Shown: piece by piece, positions 31,783-42,865 of the stretch
Numbering within the stretch: the stretch's first letter is position 1
Layout: each line of letters starts with the position of its first letter
Assembly (NCBI RefSeq): GCF_001695625.1
Contig: NZ_MBPN01000035.1
Span: 1 to 46,298, forward strand
Source of the DNA: Pseudomonas defluvii
GTDB lineage: Bacteria; Pseudomonadota; Gammaproteobacteria; Pseudomonadales; Pseudomonadaceae
Reading direction: 5' to 3'
DNA: 46,298 nt
Translations under genes and position numbers: made by a program
Notes under the pieces: generated by a model
Told to the model about the DNA's origin: nothing
Seen by the model: the letters and a program-made list of their open reading frames with translations, nothing else
The model's database searches: none

Positions 31783-33162
31783 CTAGGCGACAGTGGTTGG
31801 AGCCGGAACCTGCTGCTGAGGAACCGGCAAATTGTGCGACTCACCACGGCCCATCGGGAAGTAGGTGAAGCCTGCACGTGCCATGCGCTCAATGTCGTAG
31901 AGGTTGCGACCGTCAAAAATCACCGGTGCCTTCAGACGCGATTTGATGGCATTGAAGTCAGGAGCCTTGAACTGTTGCCATTCGGTGCACACGATCAGGG
32001 CGTCGGCACCGGCCAGGGCTGACTCCGGGGTCCCCATCAGCGACAGGTTAGGCTGGTCCGGATACAGGCGCTGGGTTTCCTGCATGGCTTCAGGGTCGAA
32101 GGCCCGCACCTGTGCACCGGCCGCCCACAGGGCTTCCATTAGCACCCGGCTTGGTGCATAGCGCATGTCATCGGTGTTAGGTTTGAAGGCCAGCCCCCAC
32201 AGGGCAAAGGTCTTGCCGCGCAGGTCGCCCTTGTAGAACGCATTGATACGCTCGAACAGCTTGTGCTTCTGCCGCTGGTTGATGGCCTCGACCGCTTGCA
32301 ACAGGTCACTGGAGCAGTTGGCCAACTGGGCACTGTGGATCAGCGCGCGCATGTCCTTGGGGAAGCACGAACCGCCATAGCCACAGCCTGGGTAGATGAA
32401 GTGGTAACCAATGCGCGGATCGGCACCAATGCCCATACGCACGGCTTCAATGTCGGCGCCCAGATGTTCGGCCAGCTCGGCGATCTGGTTGATGAAACTG
32501 ATCTTGGTGGCCAGCATGCAGTTGGCGGCGTACTTGGTCAGTTCGGCGCTGCGCAGGTCCATGAAAATGGTGCGGTCGTGGTTGCGGTTGAATGGCGCAT
32601 AAAGTTCACGCATGACCTCGCGCACTTCTTCACGGTCGCAACCGATCACAATGCGGTCTGGACGACGGCAGTCGCTGACGGCCGAGCCCTCCTTGAGGAA
32701 TTCGGGGTTGGAAACAATGTCGAACTCAAGGCCGCGTCCGGCCTTGCCCAAGGCCTCTTCGATGTGGGCGCGCAAGGTGTCGCCGGTGCCGACCGGCACG
32801 GTGGACTTCTCCACCAGGATCAATGGCTCGACCCGGTAGCGGGCCACTGCATCGCCCACCGACAATACGTACTTGAGGTCAGCCGAACCGTCTTCATCCG
32901 ACGGCGTCCCGACAGCAATGAACAGCACCTGACCATGCTGGATAGCCATTTTCTGATCACTGGTGAACTGCAGGCGACCGCTGTCCAGGTTGTCCCGCAC
33001 CATGCTCTCAAGACCGGGCTCGAAGATCGTGACATGGCCCTTTTGCAGCATCTTGATCTTGTGCTTATCGACGTCCATGCACACAACATCGTGACCCACT
33101 TCAGCCAGGACAGTTGCTTGAACCAGGCCTACATAACCACTACCAATTACGCTGATTTTCAT
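31783..33162 (-). CDS. ugd: UDP-glucose 6-dehydrogenase
   Basis: A 459-residue NAD-dependent enzyme oxidising UDP-glucose to UDP-glucuronate, the starting sugar for the arn pathway. An N-terminal Rossmann domain ([20 protein letters not shown]), [24 protein letters not shown], the central helix ([20 protein letters not shown]) and the catalytic Cys in [14 protein letters not shown] are all intact; the C-terminal UDP-binding domain follows ([16 protein letters not shown]). The start overlaps the arnF stop by four bases, so it is the terminal gene of the arn operon. UDP-glucuronate can also feed exopolysaccharides, so it may serve more than one pathway. Confidence 0.95.
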   Translation of the reverse strand: MKISVIGSGYVGLVQATVLAEVGHDVVCMDVDKHKIKMLQKGHVTIFEPGLESMVRDNLDSGRLQFTSDQKMAIQHGQVLFIAVGTPSDEDGSADLKYVLSVGDAVARYRVEPLILVEKSTVPVGTGDTLRAHIEEALGKAGRGLEFDIVSNPEFLKEGSAVSDCRRPDRIVIGCDREEVREVMRELYAPFNRNHDRTIFMDLRSAELTKYAANCMLATKISFINQIAELAEHLGADIEAVRMGIGADPRIGYHFIYPGCGYGGSCFPKDMRALIHSAQLANCSSDLLQAVEAINQRQKHKLFERINAFYKGDLRGKTFALWGLAFKPNTDDMRYAPSRVLMEALWAAGAQVRAFDPEAMQETQRLYPDQPNLSLMGTPESALAGADALIVCTEWQQFKAPDFNAIKSRLKAPVIFDGRNLYDIERMARAGFTYFPMGRGESHNLPVPQQQVPAPTTVA

Positions 33163-33566
33163 ACGGAGTCTCGAGGACGAGTTACACGTGACGAGTTAAT
33201 GGTAATGACCCCCAGCATGACGAATGCCACACCCAGGGTTTTGAACAAACTGAACTGTTCGTTGAACAACGGCAAGCTGGCTGCCAGCAGGTACACCAGC
33301 GCGTAGCTGATGCTCAACAGCGAATAGGCTCGGGCCAAAGGCAAGTCCCGCAGGGCCGCCAGCCAGCACAGCATCGACAGCGCGTAGGCGAAGATCGACA
33401 ACATGACCACGCCCAGTGCCAGCCCATCCACCGCACCATTGCCCAACGCCATCAACCATTGATCCGGTTGCGGCAGGTGACTCATGCCCCAACGCATGCC
33501 CAACTGGGCGCCACTGACCAGCAACACGCTGCCCATGGCAAAAGCGATTCCACGCCCCTGACTCAT
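33159..33566 (-). CDS. arnF: Undecaprenyl-phosphate-Ara4N flippase subunit ArnF
   Basis: A 135-residue small multidrug-resistance-like membrane protein with four helices ([60 protein letters not shown] and [20 protein letters not shown]). With ArnE it is thought to flip the lipid-linked aminoarabinose across the inner membrane. The start at 33566 ([12 protein letters not shown]) overlaps the arnE stop by four bases; a longer frame to 33914 is an artefact of overlap with arnE. The stop overlaps the ugd start. Confidence 0.9.
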   Translation of the reverse strand: MSQGRGIAFAMGSVLLVSGAQLGMRWGMSHLPQPDQWLMALGNGAVDGLALGVVMLSIFAYALSMLCWLAALRDLPLARAYSLLSISYALVYLLAASLPLFNEQFSLFKTLGVAFVMLGVITINSSRVTRPRDSV

Positions 33567-33907
33567 GCGTGCTGCCCCAGCAACACGACGCCGGCAATCA
33601 CCAGTACCATACCGATCCCATGACGACGATCGATAGTCTCGTGAAACACGAAACGGGCGGCCAAGGTAATCAGTACAAAGTTGAGACTGAGCATCGGATA
33701 AGCGATACCGACTTCCAGACGCTGCAACACCAGCAGCCACACCAGCAAGCCAGCACCCAGGCAGGCCAGCGCCAGCCATAACCAGGGCGAGAGCAGTTTC
33801 GCGCCCAGGCCCGACTCGACGCCGCGCCAGCTTTCCACGGCATATTTCTGGGCGATCTGGCCCATGCAGGTCAGCAGGCATGCCCCCAACAGCAAGGCCC
33901 AGGTCAT
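33563..33907 (-). CDS. arnE: Undecaprenyl-phosphate-Ara4N flippase subunit ArnE
   Basis: A 114-residue membrane protein of the EmrE/SMR-like fold, four helices: [60 protein letters not shown] and [17 protein letters not shown]. It has the typical ArnE length and the V-G-x-A-Y-P-x-L-S-L-N-F motif. Overlapping start and stop with arnT and arnF show coupled translation. It forms the putative ArnE-ArnF flippase. Confidence 0.92.
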   Translation of the reverse strand: MTWALLLGACLLTCMGQIAQKYAVESWRGVESGLGAKLLSPWLWLALACLGAGLLVWLLVLQRLEVGIAYPMLSLNFVLITLAARFVFHETIDRRHGIGMVLVIAGVVLLGQHA

Positions 33908-35553
33908 GGCGCACTCTGCGGGATTATCAAAATGATGATGCTGCCGCGCTCGTAACGCTTGCCCTCTTTAGGCAGCAATTCGGCTTCACGCACTTCATCC
34001 TCACCCTTGACCCGCATCACCACACCCACCGGGCCGATCTTGCGAGCCTCGCTCATCCACTGTTGTACTTGGTCGACGTCGACCCGACGTGTGGCAGCAT
34101 CCGGGTACTGCAGGCCATACTTCACTTCGCCGATGGTGTTGTACAACGCAACGTCCGGGCGTTGTAGACGCCAAGCCAGGGCCGAAGCCGCCCCCAGATC
34201 GTTGCTCAACAGATGCTTGGTCTGGCTCAACTCTTCGAGGTGTTCCAGGACGAACTGGTCTGGCGTCTTACTGTAGACCACTGAGTGCGGTAACGCGGCC
34301 GGCAAGATAGCCACCAGCAAAAGGCTGCCAATGGCCGGCGCAGCCCAGGTGCTCAAAGGTCGGACGATTTGCATCAGGTTGGCCAGGACCCAGGCCAGAA
34401 TCACAATGAACACCAGGACCAGGTTGTTCATCTCATCGACGTACACCGGCTTTTTCAGCTGCAGGTAGACAATCGCCAACAACGTCAGCAGGCCGATGGC
34501 CAGATTCAGCACGCCATTGACCTTGAACAGGCGGCTTTGCCCCTGTTTCAGACGGTCCACCAGCGTACTGGCCATCAACAGTGCCAGTGGCAACAGGCAC
34601 GGCAAGATATAGGTCGGCAGCTTGCCCTTGCTCAGGCTGAAGAAAGCCAACGGCAGGACCAACCATAGCAACAGGAAACCGGTGCCTGCCTGACGCCGGG
34701 TGCTCCAGGCCTGCTGGAGCGAGGCTGGCAGGAACGCCACCCATGGCAAGCTGAAGGCCACCAGCAACGGTAGATAGAACCACCACGGCGAGGCGTGCTG
34801 GGCGTCATCGGCAGAGAAACGACGAATGTGCTCATTCCAGAAGAAGAACCGCCAATAGTCCGGCTCTTGACCATGCACTGCCAGCGCCCACGGCAAGCTG
34901 ACAACAATCGCCACGGCGATGGCTATCGGCCCGTAGACCAACAGTTCGCGCCAGCGCTTCTGCCAGATCATGTAGGGCAGCGCGATCAGCACCGGCAGCA
35001 GCCAGGCAAGAAACCCCTTCGTCATGAAGCCCATGCCGCAGGCCAGCCCTAGCACGGCCCAGCCAATCAAGCGTGAACCACGGGATGGCGTATCGAGGGC
35101 AAACCACAGGGCCACCAGGCTCAGGTTGACCCAGAAGGTGAATTGCGGATCGAGGTTGGCATAGCCACCTTGCCCCGCCACCACCACAAAGCTCATGTAG
35201 AGCAGAGCACTGGCAACGCTCTTGCGCGGGTCGTTCCACAATCGGCGGGCAATGATGTAAGTCAGGACAACGCTCAGGCCTGTGGTGAGGGCTGAGGCAA
35301 TGCGCACACCGAACAAGTTGTCACCGAACACCACCTGGCCGATGGCGATCATCCAGTAGCCGGCAATCGGCTTCTCGAAATAGCGCAGCCCCAAGAAATG
35401 CGGCGACACCCAGTTACCGCTCAGGAGCATTTCCTGACTGATCTGGGCGTAACGGGTTTCATCCGGGATCCATAGGCCATGGGTGCCCAGCGGCACCAGG
35501 TAGGCCAAGACGAATGCAATCAACAATAGGGGCAGGGCCCAACGTTTGCTCAT
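33904..35553 (-). CDS. arnT: Lipid A 4-amino-4-deoxy-L-arabinose transferase ArnT
   Basis: A 549-residue GT83 glycosyltransferase of the inner membrane that moves aminoarabinose from undecaprenyl phosphate to lipid A, giving resistance to polymyxin and cationic peptides. The N-terminal region has the family motif [17 protein letters not shown], whose acidic residues are catalytic in GT-C enzymes, followed by many membrane helices through about residue 430 ([20 protein letters not shown]) and a periplasmic C-terminal domain ([20 protein letters not shown]). It overlaps both arnD and arnE by four bases. Confidence 0.94.
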   Translation of the reverse strand: MSKRWALPLLLIAFVLAYLVPLGTHGLWIPDETRYAQISQEMLLSGNWVSPHFLGLRYFEKPIAGYWMIAIGQVVFGDNLFGVRIASALTTGLSVVLTYIIARRLWNDPRKSVASALLYMSFVVVAGQGGYANLDPQFTFWVNLSLVALWFALDTPSRGSRLIGWAVLGLACGMGFMTKGFLAWLLPVLIALPYMIWQKRWRELLVYGPIAIAVAIVVSLPWALAVHGQEPDYWRFFFWNEHIRRFSADDAQHASPWWFYLPLLVAFSLPWVAFLPASLQQAWSTRRQAGTGFLLLWLVLPLAFFSLSKGKLPTYILPCLLPLALLMASTLVDRLKQGQSRLFKVNGVLNLAIGLLTLLAIVYLQLKKPVYVDEMNNLVLVFIVILAWVLANLMQIVRPLSTWAAPAIGSLLLVAILPAALPHSVVYSKTPDQFVLEHLEELSQTKHLLSNDLGAASALAWRLQRPDVALYNTIGEVKYGLQYPDAATRRVDVDQVQQWMSEARKIGPVGVVMRVKGEDEVREAELLPKEGKRYERGSIIILIIPQSAP

Positions 35554-36434
35554 GCCCCTTGCACCCCCAGCCAGCCTTCACGCCCCTCAAGGGTTCCGCG
35601 CAGCACACGGCCCTGAGGCAGGCTGCTCGGGTCGACGGGCAGCAGGTTACCCAGGGGCTGGAACCGGATCTCATGCGAGCGTGCAGCAATCAGCAGTTGA
35701 CGGAAATGGTCGGCCATCAGAATACCTTCGACTTCAGCATGGATGGTGTAGACGTTCAGCGCCGAGGGGCTGAACCGACCAAGAATGAAGGCGTTGAAAG
35801 CCTCGGCAGAGACGACTAGCCCTACCACCTCATCGTAGGTTGGCAAGTCGACCGGAATTTGCGGCGTGCCGGGTTTGCCATCTGTCAGCCGTGGCCGAAA
35901 CAGGCTTTGCCCACGGCAGTCGCTGTTGTAACGAAAGCCGAAGCGCTCCTTGACCTCAATGACGCGCTCGTCCGCCCGCCATCCAGCAGACGCCGAACAG
36001 TTGACGGGCTGGCCGAGAATATCGCTGAGGGTGTCTACGCCGCGGCGAATCTGCTCGGTCAATTGGGCATCGCTCCAGCGTCCGGCATTGGCCTGCCAGC
36101 CATAGTGATCCCACGCGTGCAAGCCGACTTCATGGCCAGCCGCTGCGGCCTGACGCATCAAGTGCCCCAGATCACGGCCAATCGGCTTGCCCGGCCAAGC
36201 GGTACCGGCCAGCAAAATGTCCCACCCGTACAAGCCTGGAGCGTTGGAACGGAGCATTTTCCAGAGAAATTGAGGGCGGATCAGGCGCCACACATGGCGC
36301 CCCATATTGTCCGGGCCAACGCTGAAAAAAAACGTTGCCTTGACCTGCTCCTCATCGAGTATTTCCAACAGCCGAGGCACCCCCTCACGCGTGCCTCGAT
36401 ACGTGTCTACATCGATTCGAAGAGCTGCCTGCAT
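35550..36434 (-). CDS. arnD: Undecaprenyl-phosphate-Ara4FN deformylase ArnD
   Basis: A 294-residue polysaccharide-deacetylase-fold enzyme that removes the formyl group from undecaprenyl-phosphate-4-formamido-arabinose. The catalytic fold is visible: [20 protein letters not shown] (metal-binding Asp), [40 protein letters not shown] (the H-x-W-D-H zinc pair) and [15 protein letters not shown]. The start codon shares one base with the arnA stop (TGATG) and the stop overlaps the arnT start by four bases. Confidence 0.94.
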   Translation of the reverse strand: MQAALRIDVDTYRGTREGVPRLLEILDEEQVKATFFFSVGPDNMGRHVWRLIRPQFLWKMLRSNAPGLYGWDILLAGTAWPGKPIGRDLGHLMRQAAAAGHEVGLHAWDHYGWQANAGRWSDAQLTEQIRRGVDTLSDILGQPVNCSASAGWRADERVIEVKERFGFRYNSDCRGQSLFRPRLTDGKPGTPQIPVDLPTYDEVVGLVVSAEAFNAFILGRFSPSALNVYTIHAEVEGILMADHFRQLLIAARSHEIRFQPLGNLLPVDPSSLPQGRVLRGTLEGREGWLGVQGA

Positions 36435-38425
36435 CAGCGCTTATCCGCAATTTCGAGCATGGCTTCGCGCAGGAAGAAGTCCAGCGTGTTGCCGATCGTC
36501 TCGCTCATTTCAACGGTTGGTTCCCAGTTCAGCAGGCGCTTGGCGTTCTGGATGCTTGGCTTGCGGTGCACCACGTCCTGGTAGCCGGCACCATAGAAGG
36601 CCTTGCTCTCTACATCGCGGAAACCGGCGAACGGAGGGAAGTTGGCGCGCAACGGATGAGCTTCGAACTGACGCAGCAGTTCTTCGCCCAACTGACGGAT
36701 GCTGGCTTCGTTGTCCGGGTTGCCGATGTTGATGATCTGGCCGTTGCAGACGTCGTTTTCGTTGTCGACGATGCGTGCCAAGGCTTCGACACCGTCGGCG
36801 ATGTCGGTGAAGCAGCGCTTCTGTTCACCCCCATCAAACAGCCGGATCGGCGTGCCTTCCACCAGGTTGAGAATCAGTTGGGTAATGGCTCGCGAACTGC
36901 CGATACGTGCCGAGCCCAGGCGGTCCAGACGCGGCCCGATCCAGTTGAACGGACGGAACAGGGTGAAATTCAGGCCCTTGGCGCCGTAGGCCCAGATCAC
37001 GCGGTCCAGCAGTTGCTTGGAAATCGAGTAGATCCAGCGTTGCTTGTTGATCGGGCCGACGACCAGATTGGAGGTGTCTTCGTCGAAGTTCCGATCCTGG
37101 CACATACCATAGACTTCGGAGGTCGACGGGAAGATCACACGTTTGTTGTACTTGACGCAGTAGCGAACCAGTTTCAGGTTCTCTTCGAAGTCCAACTCGA
37201 ACACGCGAAGCGGGTTACGGGTGTATTCGATTGGCGTGGCAATGGCCACCAGTGGCAAGACCACATCGCATTTCTTGACGTGGTACTCGATCCACTCGGA
37301 GTGGATGCTGATATCGCCCTCGACGTAGTGGAAGTTCGGGTGGCTGCGCAGACGCTCAATGGCGTCGGAGCCGATGTCCAGGCCATAGACGTCATACTTG
37401 CCGTCGCGCAGCAGGCGTTCGGACAGGTGATTGCCGATGAAGCCGTTGACCCCCAGGATCAGCACACGGGTACGACGTGGTGCGCGGCCCGATTCGGCAC
37501 CACGCAGTACCGAGCCGTCGACCAGGCCCAGTTCGGCAGCCAGTTGCGCGCCGCTGAGAAACAGACCGTTATCGTTGCGCTGGCCCGAGGTGATCACCAG
37601 CGAGTCTTCGCCACAGGCAATGCGCAACGGATCGATACTGATCACGCGACCAGGGGCCTGCCCCTCATTGCCCTTGACTACCTCTGCGCTCCAGACGATC
37701 AGCTTGTGCTCCCCCACTGCACCGAAGGCACCTGGGTAGGGCTGGGTCACGGCGCGAACCAGGTTGAACAGCGTTTCCGCCGGTTTGTCCCAAAGCAGCT
37801 TGCCATCGGCGGCAGTGCGACGACCAAATACGGTGGCCTTGGACTCGTCCTGGGCGGTCTCGTTGATCTTGCCCTGGATAAGTTGCGGTAGTGTGTCGCG
37901 CAGCAGACTGGAAGCGGCCTCGCGCAGCTTGCCGTGCAGGGTAAGCGCAGTATCGGAACGCTCGATGGCCACGCGTTGCTGGGCGACGATGGCACCGGCA
38001 TCGGCACGCTTGACCATGCGGTGCAGGGTCACACCGGTTTCTTTCTCACCGTTGACCAGCACCCAGTTGGCCGGAGCACGCCCCCGGTAAGTCGGCAGCA
38101 GCGAACCGTGCAGGTTGAACGCACCTTTACGGGCCACGGCCAGCAGCGGTTCAGCCAGCAGGTTGCGGTAGTAGAACGAGAACAGATAGTCGGGGTTGAG
38201 CTTGGCGATACGCTCGATCCACAGCGGGTGATTGACGTCTTCCGGTGCATGCACCGCAATGCCTTTACGGGCGCAGAGTTGAGCGACCGAGCCGTAGAAG
38301 ATGTTTTCCTTCGGATCGTCGGCGTGAGTAAACACGGCAGCAATCTCAATACCCGCATCAAGCAGTGCTTCGATGCCTGCACAGCCAATATCGTGATAAG
38401 CGAAGACAACGGCATTTGAACTCAT
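36434..38425 (-). CDS. arnA: Bifunctional UDP-Ara4N formyltransferase / UDP-glucuronate decarboxylase ArnA
   Basis: A 663-residue two-domain enzyme. The N-terminal formyltransferase (about 1-305) has the catalytic set N104-H106 in [20 protein letters not shown] and D142 in [11 protein letters not shown]. The C-terminal short-chain-dehydrogenase domain (about 315-663), which oxidises and decarboxylates UDP-glucuronate, starts with [19 protein letters not shown] and retains the Ser-Tyr-Lys region ([28 protein letters not shown]). The length is as in E. coli ArnA. The gene overlaps arnC by four bases. Confidence 0.96.
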   Translation of the reverse strand: MSSNAVVFAYHDIGCAGIEALLDAGIEIAAVFTHADDPKENIFYGSVAQLCARKGIAVHAPEDVNHPLWIERIAKLNPDYLFSFYYRNLLAEPLLAVARKGAFNLHGSLLPTYRGRAPANWVLVNGEKETGVTLHRMVKRADAGAIVAQQRVAIERSDTALTLHGKLREAASSLLRDTLPQLIQGKINETAQDESKATVFGRRTAADGKLLWDKPAETLFNLVRAVTQPYPGAFGAVGEHKLIVWSAEVVKGNEGQAPGRVISIDPLRIACGEDSLVITSGQRNDNGLFLSGAQLAAELGLVDGSVLRGAESGRAPRRTRVLILGVNGFIGNHLSERLLRDGKYDVYGLDIGSDAIERLRSHPNFHYVEGDISIHSEWIEYHVKKCDVVLPLVAIATPIEYTRNPLRVFELDFEENLKLVRYCVKYNKRVIFPSTSEVYGMCQDRNFDEDTSNLVVGPINKQRWIYSISKQLLDRVIWAYGAKGLNFTLFRPFNWIGPRLDRLGSARIGSSRAITQLILNLVEGTPIRLFDGGEQKRCFTDIADGVEALARIVDNENDVCNGQIINIGNPDNEASIRQLGEELLRQFEAHPLRANFPPFAGFRDVESKAFYGAGYQDVVHRKPSIQNAKRLLNWEPTVEMSETIGNTLDFFLREAMLEIADKR

Positions 38426-39441
38426 GACGAAACCTGGTCAGTAGGAGTGGGAGTCAGTCCATCGACAGTTGCGACAGGAGCAGGCGATGCGGGTTGGTTA
38501 CGTAAGACTTTTTCGATGAAAAACCGTGGACGGGCCCTGACGTCGCCGTACATACGCCCCAGGTACTCGCCTAGCAGGCCCATACCGATGAACTGGCCAC
38601 CGGTGAACACGAACAGCACCGCAAACAACACAAAGGTCCCGCCGCCGGCCCACTGCGCACCAAAGGCCAGACGCAGGATGATCAGCAGCACGGCGAACAA
38701 CATGCCCAGTACCGCCATGCCAAAGCCGATGATGCTCAGCAGGCGCAACGGGGTAGTGGTCATGCAGGTGATCAAGTCAAACATCAGGTTGATCAGGCGC
38801 ATCGGGCTGTATTTCGAGTCACCGTGCTCGCGCTCGGCGTGCTGTACCAGGATCTCGGTGGTATGGCGTGCGAAGCTGTTGGCCAGAATCGGGATGAAGG
38901 TACTGCGCTCGCGGCAAGCCAGCATCGCGTCGACCACCGTGCGGCGATACGCCCGCAACATGCAGCCGTAATCGCTCATCGCCACGCCGGTGGAACGCTT
39001 CACGGCCAGGTTGATCAGCTTCGACGGGTAGCGACGCAGGGCGGAGTCCTGGCGATTGTTGCGCACGGTGGCGACCACGTCGTAGCCCAGTTCAGCCTGT
39101 TCTACCAGCCGCGGAATTTCTTCCGGCGGGTTCTGCAGATCGGCATCGAGCGTAATCACCAGGTCGCCCCTGCATTGCTCGAAACCGGCCATGATCGCCG
39201 CGTGCTGGCCATAGTTGCGGTTAAGGATGACCGCAACGATTTGGCTGCCCTCGCGCTGCGCCGCGTTTTCAAGTTGCTCGGCCGAACTGTCACGACTCCC
39301 GTCGTCCACCAAGACGATTTCATACGCCTGCTTGAGCTGCTTGCAGGCCGCTTCGGTACGACGCAGTAGTTCAGGCAGGCTTTCTTCTTCGTTGTAGACC
39401 GGTATGACGACCGACACGCAATTAATTGGATAGGGCTTCAA
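38422..39441 (-). CDS. arnC: Undecaprenyl-phosphate 4-deoxy-4-formamido-L-arabinose transferase ArnC
   Basis: A 339-residue family 2 glycosyltransferase that attaches formamido-arabinose to undecaprenyl phosphate. The GT-A core shows [39 protein letters not shown] and [19 protein letters not shown]; two C-terminal membrane helices follow ([40 protein letters not shown]). Start overlaps the arnB stop and stop overlaps the arnA start, each by four bases. Confidence 0.95.
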   Translation of the reverse strand: MKPYPINCVSVVIPVYNEEESLPELLRRTEAACKQLKQAYEIVLVDDGSRDSSAEQLENAAQREGSQIVAVILNRNYGQHAAIMAGFEQCRGDLVITLDADLQNPPEEIPRLVEQAELGYDVVATVRNNRQDSALRRYPSKLINLAVKRSTGVAMSDYGCMLRAYRRTVVDAMLACRERSTFIPILANSFARHTTEILVQHAEREHGDSKYSPMRLINLMFDLITCMTTTPLRLLSIIGFGMAVLGMLFAVLLIILRLAFGAQWAGGGTFVLFAVLFVFTGGQFIGMGLLGEYLGRMYGDVRARPRFFIEKVLRNQPASPAPVATVDGLTPTPTDQVSS

Positions 39442-40586
39442 TGGACTAGGGCCAGGCTAGTTTCAATGGCACCGACAACGCGCTCGACGTCATCGGGGGT
39501 CATGTCAGGGAACAGCGGTATCGAACACAGGCGCGCCGAGTTCCACTCGGTATTTGGCAAGTGGACGCCCGGGAAGCGTTGGCGGTAATAGGTATGCAGG
39601 TGCGTGGCAATAAAATGAATGCCCGTGCCGATGTTCTGCTCCTGCAAGGCTTTCATGAATGCCTCGCGGTCCATGCCGCAGCGCTCGGGATCGATACGCA
39701 GGATAAACAGGTGCCAGGCGTGCTGTTGCGGGTAGGTCGGCATGCTCAGCGGCTGCACCGGCAGGCCTTCCAGGCGTTGCAGGTAGGTCTGGGCCAATTC
39801 ATTGCGTTTGGCATTGATTGCATCCAGGCGCTGCAGTTGCACAAGGGCAATGGCGGCATTGATGTCGGCCAGGTTGTACTTGAAACCAGGCTCGACTACC
39901 TGGGCCTGAGGCTTGCGGCCACCGGTCAGGCGGTCGTAGGCGTCGACACCCAAGCCATGGAACTTGAGCATGCGTACCCGGTCCGCCAGTTTCTGGTCGT
40001 CGGTGACGAACATCGCACCTTCAGCACAGGTCATGTTCTTGATCGCGTGGAACGAGAAGATCGCCGTGCCCTGGGCTCCGATGGCTCGCCCACGATAACG
40101 GGTGCCGGCGGAGTGGGCGGCGTCTTCGATAACGGCAATGCCGTGCTTGTCGGCCAGGGCATACAGCGGATCAAGGTCAAACGCGGCGCCGGCATAATGT
40201 ACCGGGATGATTGCTTTGGTGCGCGGGGTGATGGCGGCTTCAATCGCCACAGCGTCGGTCATCAGGGTGTCGCGGTCGACATCAACGAATACCGGCGTGG
40301 CCCCTAGCAGACAGATCATGTTGGCGGTGGAAACCCACGTCTGGGAGGGTGTGATCACTTCATCACCCGGGCCAATACCCAGTGCCAGTAGCGTGATGTG
40401 CATACCGCCGGTAGCCGAAGACAGCGCTACGGCATGCTTGCAACCCACATAGGCGGCGAACTGCTGCTCCAACTCCTGGTTTTTCGGTCCGGTAGTAATC
40501 CAGCCAGAGCGCAGTACTTGCTCTACAGCAGCAACCTCTTCGTCGCCAATGCTGGGACGCGAGAACGGGAGAAAAGCCTGATTCAT
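39438..40586 (-). CDS. arnB: UDP-4-amino-4-deoxy-L-arabinose aminotransferase ArnB
   Basis: A 382-residue PLP-dependent DegT/DnrJ/EryC1 aminotransferase converting UDP-4-keto-arabinose to UDP-Ara4N with glutamate. Signatures: [79 protein letters not shown] and the Schiff-base Lys in [18 protein letters not shown]. It is the first gene of the arn operon; an 805-base gene-free region lies upstream. The ATG at 40586 is preceded by GAGGT. Confidence 0.95.
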   Translation of the reverse strand: MNQAFLPFSRPSIGDEEVAAVEQVLRSGWITTGPKNQELEQQFAAYVGCKHAVALSSATGGMHITLLALGIGPGDEVITPSQTWVSTANMICLLGATPVFVDVDRDTLMTDAVAIEAAITPRTKAIIPVHYAGAAFDLDPLYALADKHGIAVIEDAAHSAGTRYRGRAIGAQGTAIFSFHAIKNMTCAEGAMFVTDDQKLADRVRMLKFHGLGVDAYDRLTGGRKPQAQVVEPGFKYNLADINAAIALVQLQRLDAINAKRNELAQTYLQRLEGLPVQPLSMPTYPQQHAWHLFILRIDPERCGMDREAFMKALQEQNIGTGIHFIATHLHTYYRQRFPGVHLPNTEWNSARLCSIPLFPDMTPDDVERVVGAIETSLALVH

Positions 40587-41013
40587 GTGTACCTCGGGTC
40601 AGTAAACAACAGCAGCTGTCACCCCCCTCGAATCAACACGACAACTGCACCAGCGATGCATCATCCATGACAGCGTAGTTCAAGAAATGAAAACCCTATC
40701 AACCGCTTAGCCAGCGGCAATAGAAAAACTCATTCATTGACGTTAGTAGACGGGACCGACGGGTGGGAATAGTTCAGCGACTCAATGCAAGCCGAGTGAA
40801 GCGTAAGCACGAAAATATGAAAGAGAGATGAAAAGCCAGTGTTGGAAACGTCAGGGTTCCAGCTCAAAGCAAGTATTCATGTTGGAACTGCGGCACAGGA
40901 ACGCTCAAATAGATCCTGCATGTACGCTGAAAGTCCTTCACGCACACGGCCTTGTTTAATCGCGCCGCATTCAATCAAACTTCAATTGAAGACTGATCTG
41001 CAGAGCCACTTTG

Positions 41014-41030
41014 ATTAAACAAATCTTAAA
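41014..41030 (-). promoter_or_regulatory. Candidate PmrA (or PhoP) box upstream of arn
   Basis: On the - strand TTTAAG-ATTTG-TTTAAT fits the YTTAAK-N5-YTTAAK consensus of PmrA sites. An overlapping PhoP-type reading, TTTTTA-N5-TGTTTA (41032-41016), is also possible. The site is about 430 bases before arnB and no convincing -10 follows, so regulation by PmrA/PhoP is inferred from motif and from the usual control of arn genes. Confidence 0.4.
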
Positions 41031-41306
41031 AAATCTCATAGGCCTGGTGAGTTACACCGGACGACCTAGGCAAAACTGAAAGGGATTTTTCCTGGGTGAA
41101 CTTGCTCAGGCCACCGTGCACTCCCGATGCCTCTCAACGCACGTCATGTGCAGAAGAACGTTGCCAGATGAACGCCTCAAGGCGAGCTGGGCGCCAGCGA
41201 TAACATCAACATCGGAGGGGGAAGGTAAATACGCGACGAGAAACCGTGGCGCTCTGGCAGGCAGATCGCTCCTGCATATGCAAAAGGCTACTGAGATCCG
41301 GAAACG

Positions 41307-41340
41307 AAAAAGCCCGCTCCTTTTAAGGAAGCGGGCTTTT
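41307..41340 (-). terminator. Terminator downstream of tRNA-Lys
   Basis: AAAAGCCCGCT-CCTT ... AAGG-A-AGCGGGCTTTT, a strong stem with T runs in both directions, 52 bases after the tRNA-Lys 3' end on the - strand. Confidence 0.85.
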
Positions 41341-41391
41341 CGTGCCTGACCAGTTAAACCAATAATTGGATTTAACATATCAGACTGTATG

Positions 41392-41467
41392 TGGTGGGTC
41401 GTGTAGGATTCGAACCTACGACCAATTGGTTAAAAGCCAACTGCTCTACCAACTGAGCTAACGACCC
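41392..41467 (-). tRNA. tRNA-Lys(UUU)
   Basis: A 76-base cloverleaf on the - strand: acceptor GGGTCGT/ACGACCC, D-arm AGCTCAGTTGGTAGAGC, anticodon stem-loop TTGGCTTTTAACCAA (anticodon TTT), T-arm GTAGGTTCGAATCCTAC, and an encoded CCA. Confidence 0.97.
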
Positions 41468-41481
41468 GTTGGATGAGGCGT

Positions 41482-41509
41482 ATAATACTGATTTCTAACG
41501 AGAAATCAA
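41482..41509 (-). promoter_or_regulatory. Promoter of tRNA-Lys
   Basis: On the - strand -35 TTGATT (41509-41504), a 16-base spacer, and -10 TATTAT (41487-41482), about 15 bases before the tRNA 5' end. Confidence 0.6.
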
Positions 41510-41527
41510 CACCTCATGTAAAAAAAA

Positions 41528-42202
41528 TCAAAAATAATGCGTTGGGTCTGCTACACCGGCAGCCTTGAAGCCTTCGGCGCGCAGGCGGCAGCTGTCACAT
41601 TTTCCACAGGCACGCCCCTGCTCATCGGCTTGATAGCAAGAAACGGTAAGGCTGTAGTCGACACCCCGGGCAATACCGGCCTGGACGATCTGCGCCTTGC
41701 TCAAGTTCTGCAGCGGCGCTTGAATTCTAAAGCCCTGACCTTCAACACCGGCCTTGGTCGCCAGGTTGGCCATGCGCTCGAACGCCTCAATAAACTCGGG
41801 CCGGCAATCCGGATAGCCGGAGTAATCCACCGCGTTGACGCCAATGAAGATATCCCGCGCCTCCAGCACCTCGGCCCAACCCAGCGCCAGCGACAAGAAT
41901 ACGGTATTGCGCGCCGGCACATAGGTCACCGGGATACCTTCACTCGGCGCCTCAGGTACGTCGATGCTGCTGTCAGTCAGGGCCGAGCCACCAATACCGT
42001 TGAGGTTCAGGCCGATCACCTTGTGCTCGACCACTCCCAGATCACGGGCAACCCGTGCCGCCGCATCCAGCTCGGCGCGATGGCGCTGGCCGTAGTCGAA
42101 ACTCATGGTGTAGCAGCTGTAGCCTTCTGCCTTGGCCATCGCGACCACCGTGGCAGAATCCAGGCCGCCGGACAATAGAATTACCGCACGTTTCTCAGTC
42201 AT
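41528..42202 (-). CDS. queC: 7-cyano-7-deazaguanine synthase
   Basis: A 224-residue enzyme forming preQ0 from 7-carboxy-7-deazaguanine and ammonia with ATP, in queuosine biosynthesis. The N-terminal PP-loop [19 protein letters not shown] and the C-terminal zinc-binding Cys cluster ([20 protein letters not shown]) are complete. GGGAG stands upstream of the ATG. It follows queE by 15 bases on the same strand; the two form a small operon. Confidence 0.96.
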   Translation of the reverse strand: MTEKRAVILLSGGLDSATVVAMAKAEGYSCYTMSFDYGQRHRAELDAAARVARDLGVVEHKVIGLNLNGIGGSALTDSSIDVPEAPSEGIPVTYVPARNTVFLSLALGWAEVLEARDIFIGVNAVDYSGYPDCRPEFIEAFERMANLATKAGVEGQGFRIQAPLQNLSKAQIVQAGIARGVDYSLTVSCYQADEQGRACGKCDSCRLRAEGFKAAGVADPTHYF

Positions 42203-42217
42203 TGCATCACTCCCCTG

Positions 42218-42865
42218 TCAGCGTCCGGGCTCGTCATTCCAGAGCAGTTTGTGCAACTGCAACTGGAGACGTACCGGCAGATTGTCAGCCACGATCCAGT
42301 CGGCCAGATCAGTTGCCCGCACCTGATGATGGCTTGGCGAAAACAGCACCTCCCCCGCCCGCTGATCAAGACCGTACTGAATGAGCTTGGAAACGGCCCA
42401 GTCGTAGTCTTCGCGCGAACAGATCACGAACTTGACCTGATCGTTGGCCGTCAACAGTTCGATGTTCTCGTAGCGGTTGCGCGCCACTTCCATGGAGCCG
42501 GGGGTTTTCAGGTCAAGGACGCGACTAACACGCGGGTCGACGGCTGAAATGTCCAGTGCACCACTGGTCTCCAGGGAGACCTCGTAGCCGGCATCGCAGA
42601 GTTTTTGTAGCAACGGGATGGCATTCGGTTGCGCTAAAGGCTCACCGCCAGTAACGCAGACATAGCGCGGACGAAAGCCGGCAACCTGCTCGAGAATGGA
42701 GTCCAGGGTACGCAACGTGCCGCCACTGAAAGCATAGGCACTGTCACAGTATTGGCAGCGCAAAGGGCAGCCAGTGAGACGAACAAACACCGTGGGCAGG
42801 CCAGCGGTACGCGTTTCACCCTGCAACGAGTAAAAAACTTCGGTAATACGTAGTGTGTCTTGCAT
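42218..42865 (-). CDS. queE: 7-carboxy-7-deazaguanine synthase
   Basis: A 215-residue radical SAM enzyme converting carboxy-tetrahydropterin to 7-carboxy-7-deazaguanine. The N-terminus ITEVFYSLQGETRTAGLPTV leads to the cluster motif TGCPLRCQYCDSAY (C-x3-C-x2-C), then VCVTGGEPLAQPNAIPLLQK. The ATG at 42865 is chosen; a GTG at 42874 would add three residues. Neither has a strong ribosome-binding site. It precedes queC in the same operon and follows the terminator of the tol-pal cluster. Confidence 0.94.
   Translation of the reverse strand: MQDTLRITEVFYSLQGETRTAGLPTVFVRLTGCPLRCQYCDSAYAFSGGTLRTLDSILEQVAGFRPRYVCVTGGEPLAQPNAIPLLQKLCDAGYEVSLETSGALDISAVDPRVSRVLDLKTPGSMEVARNRYENIELLTANDQVKFVICSREDYDWAVSKLIQYGLDQRAGEVLFSPSHHQVRATDLADWIVADNLPVRLQLQLHKLLWNDEPGR

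Larger units (their letters stand above)
40587..41391. promoter_or_regulatory. Long intergenic region upstream of the arn operon
   Basis: About 800 bases with no credible gene. It holds A/T-rich inverted repeats at 40952-40961 and 41013-41022 (TTGTTTAATC / GATTAAACAA), the palindrome TTCAATTGAA at 40981-40990, a PmrA-box-like repeat (entered separately), a small inverted repeat CCGCT...AGCGG near 40700, and the tRNA-Lys terminator at its right end. Leader RNA or a small RNA could be present, but no definite one is seen. Confidence 0.4.

Noticed and set aside
32263..33306. 347-residue open frame opposite ugd
   Set aside because: Antisense shadow of a well-conserved gene.
36566..37891. 441-residue open frame opposite arnA
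   Set aside because: Antisense shadow; arnA motifs are intact on the other strand.
41106..41378. 90-residue frame on the - strand upstream of arnB (and a 77-residue frame opposite)
   Set aside because: It runs through the tRNA-Lys terminator, has no ribosome-binding site, and its residues show no protein-like pattern.
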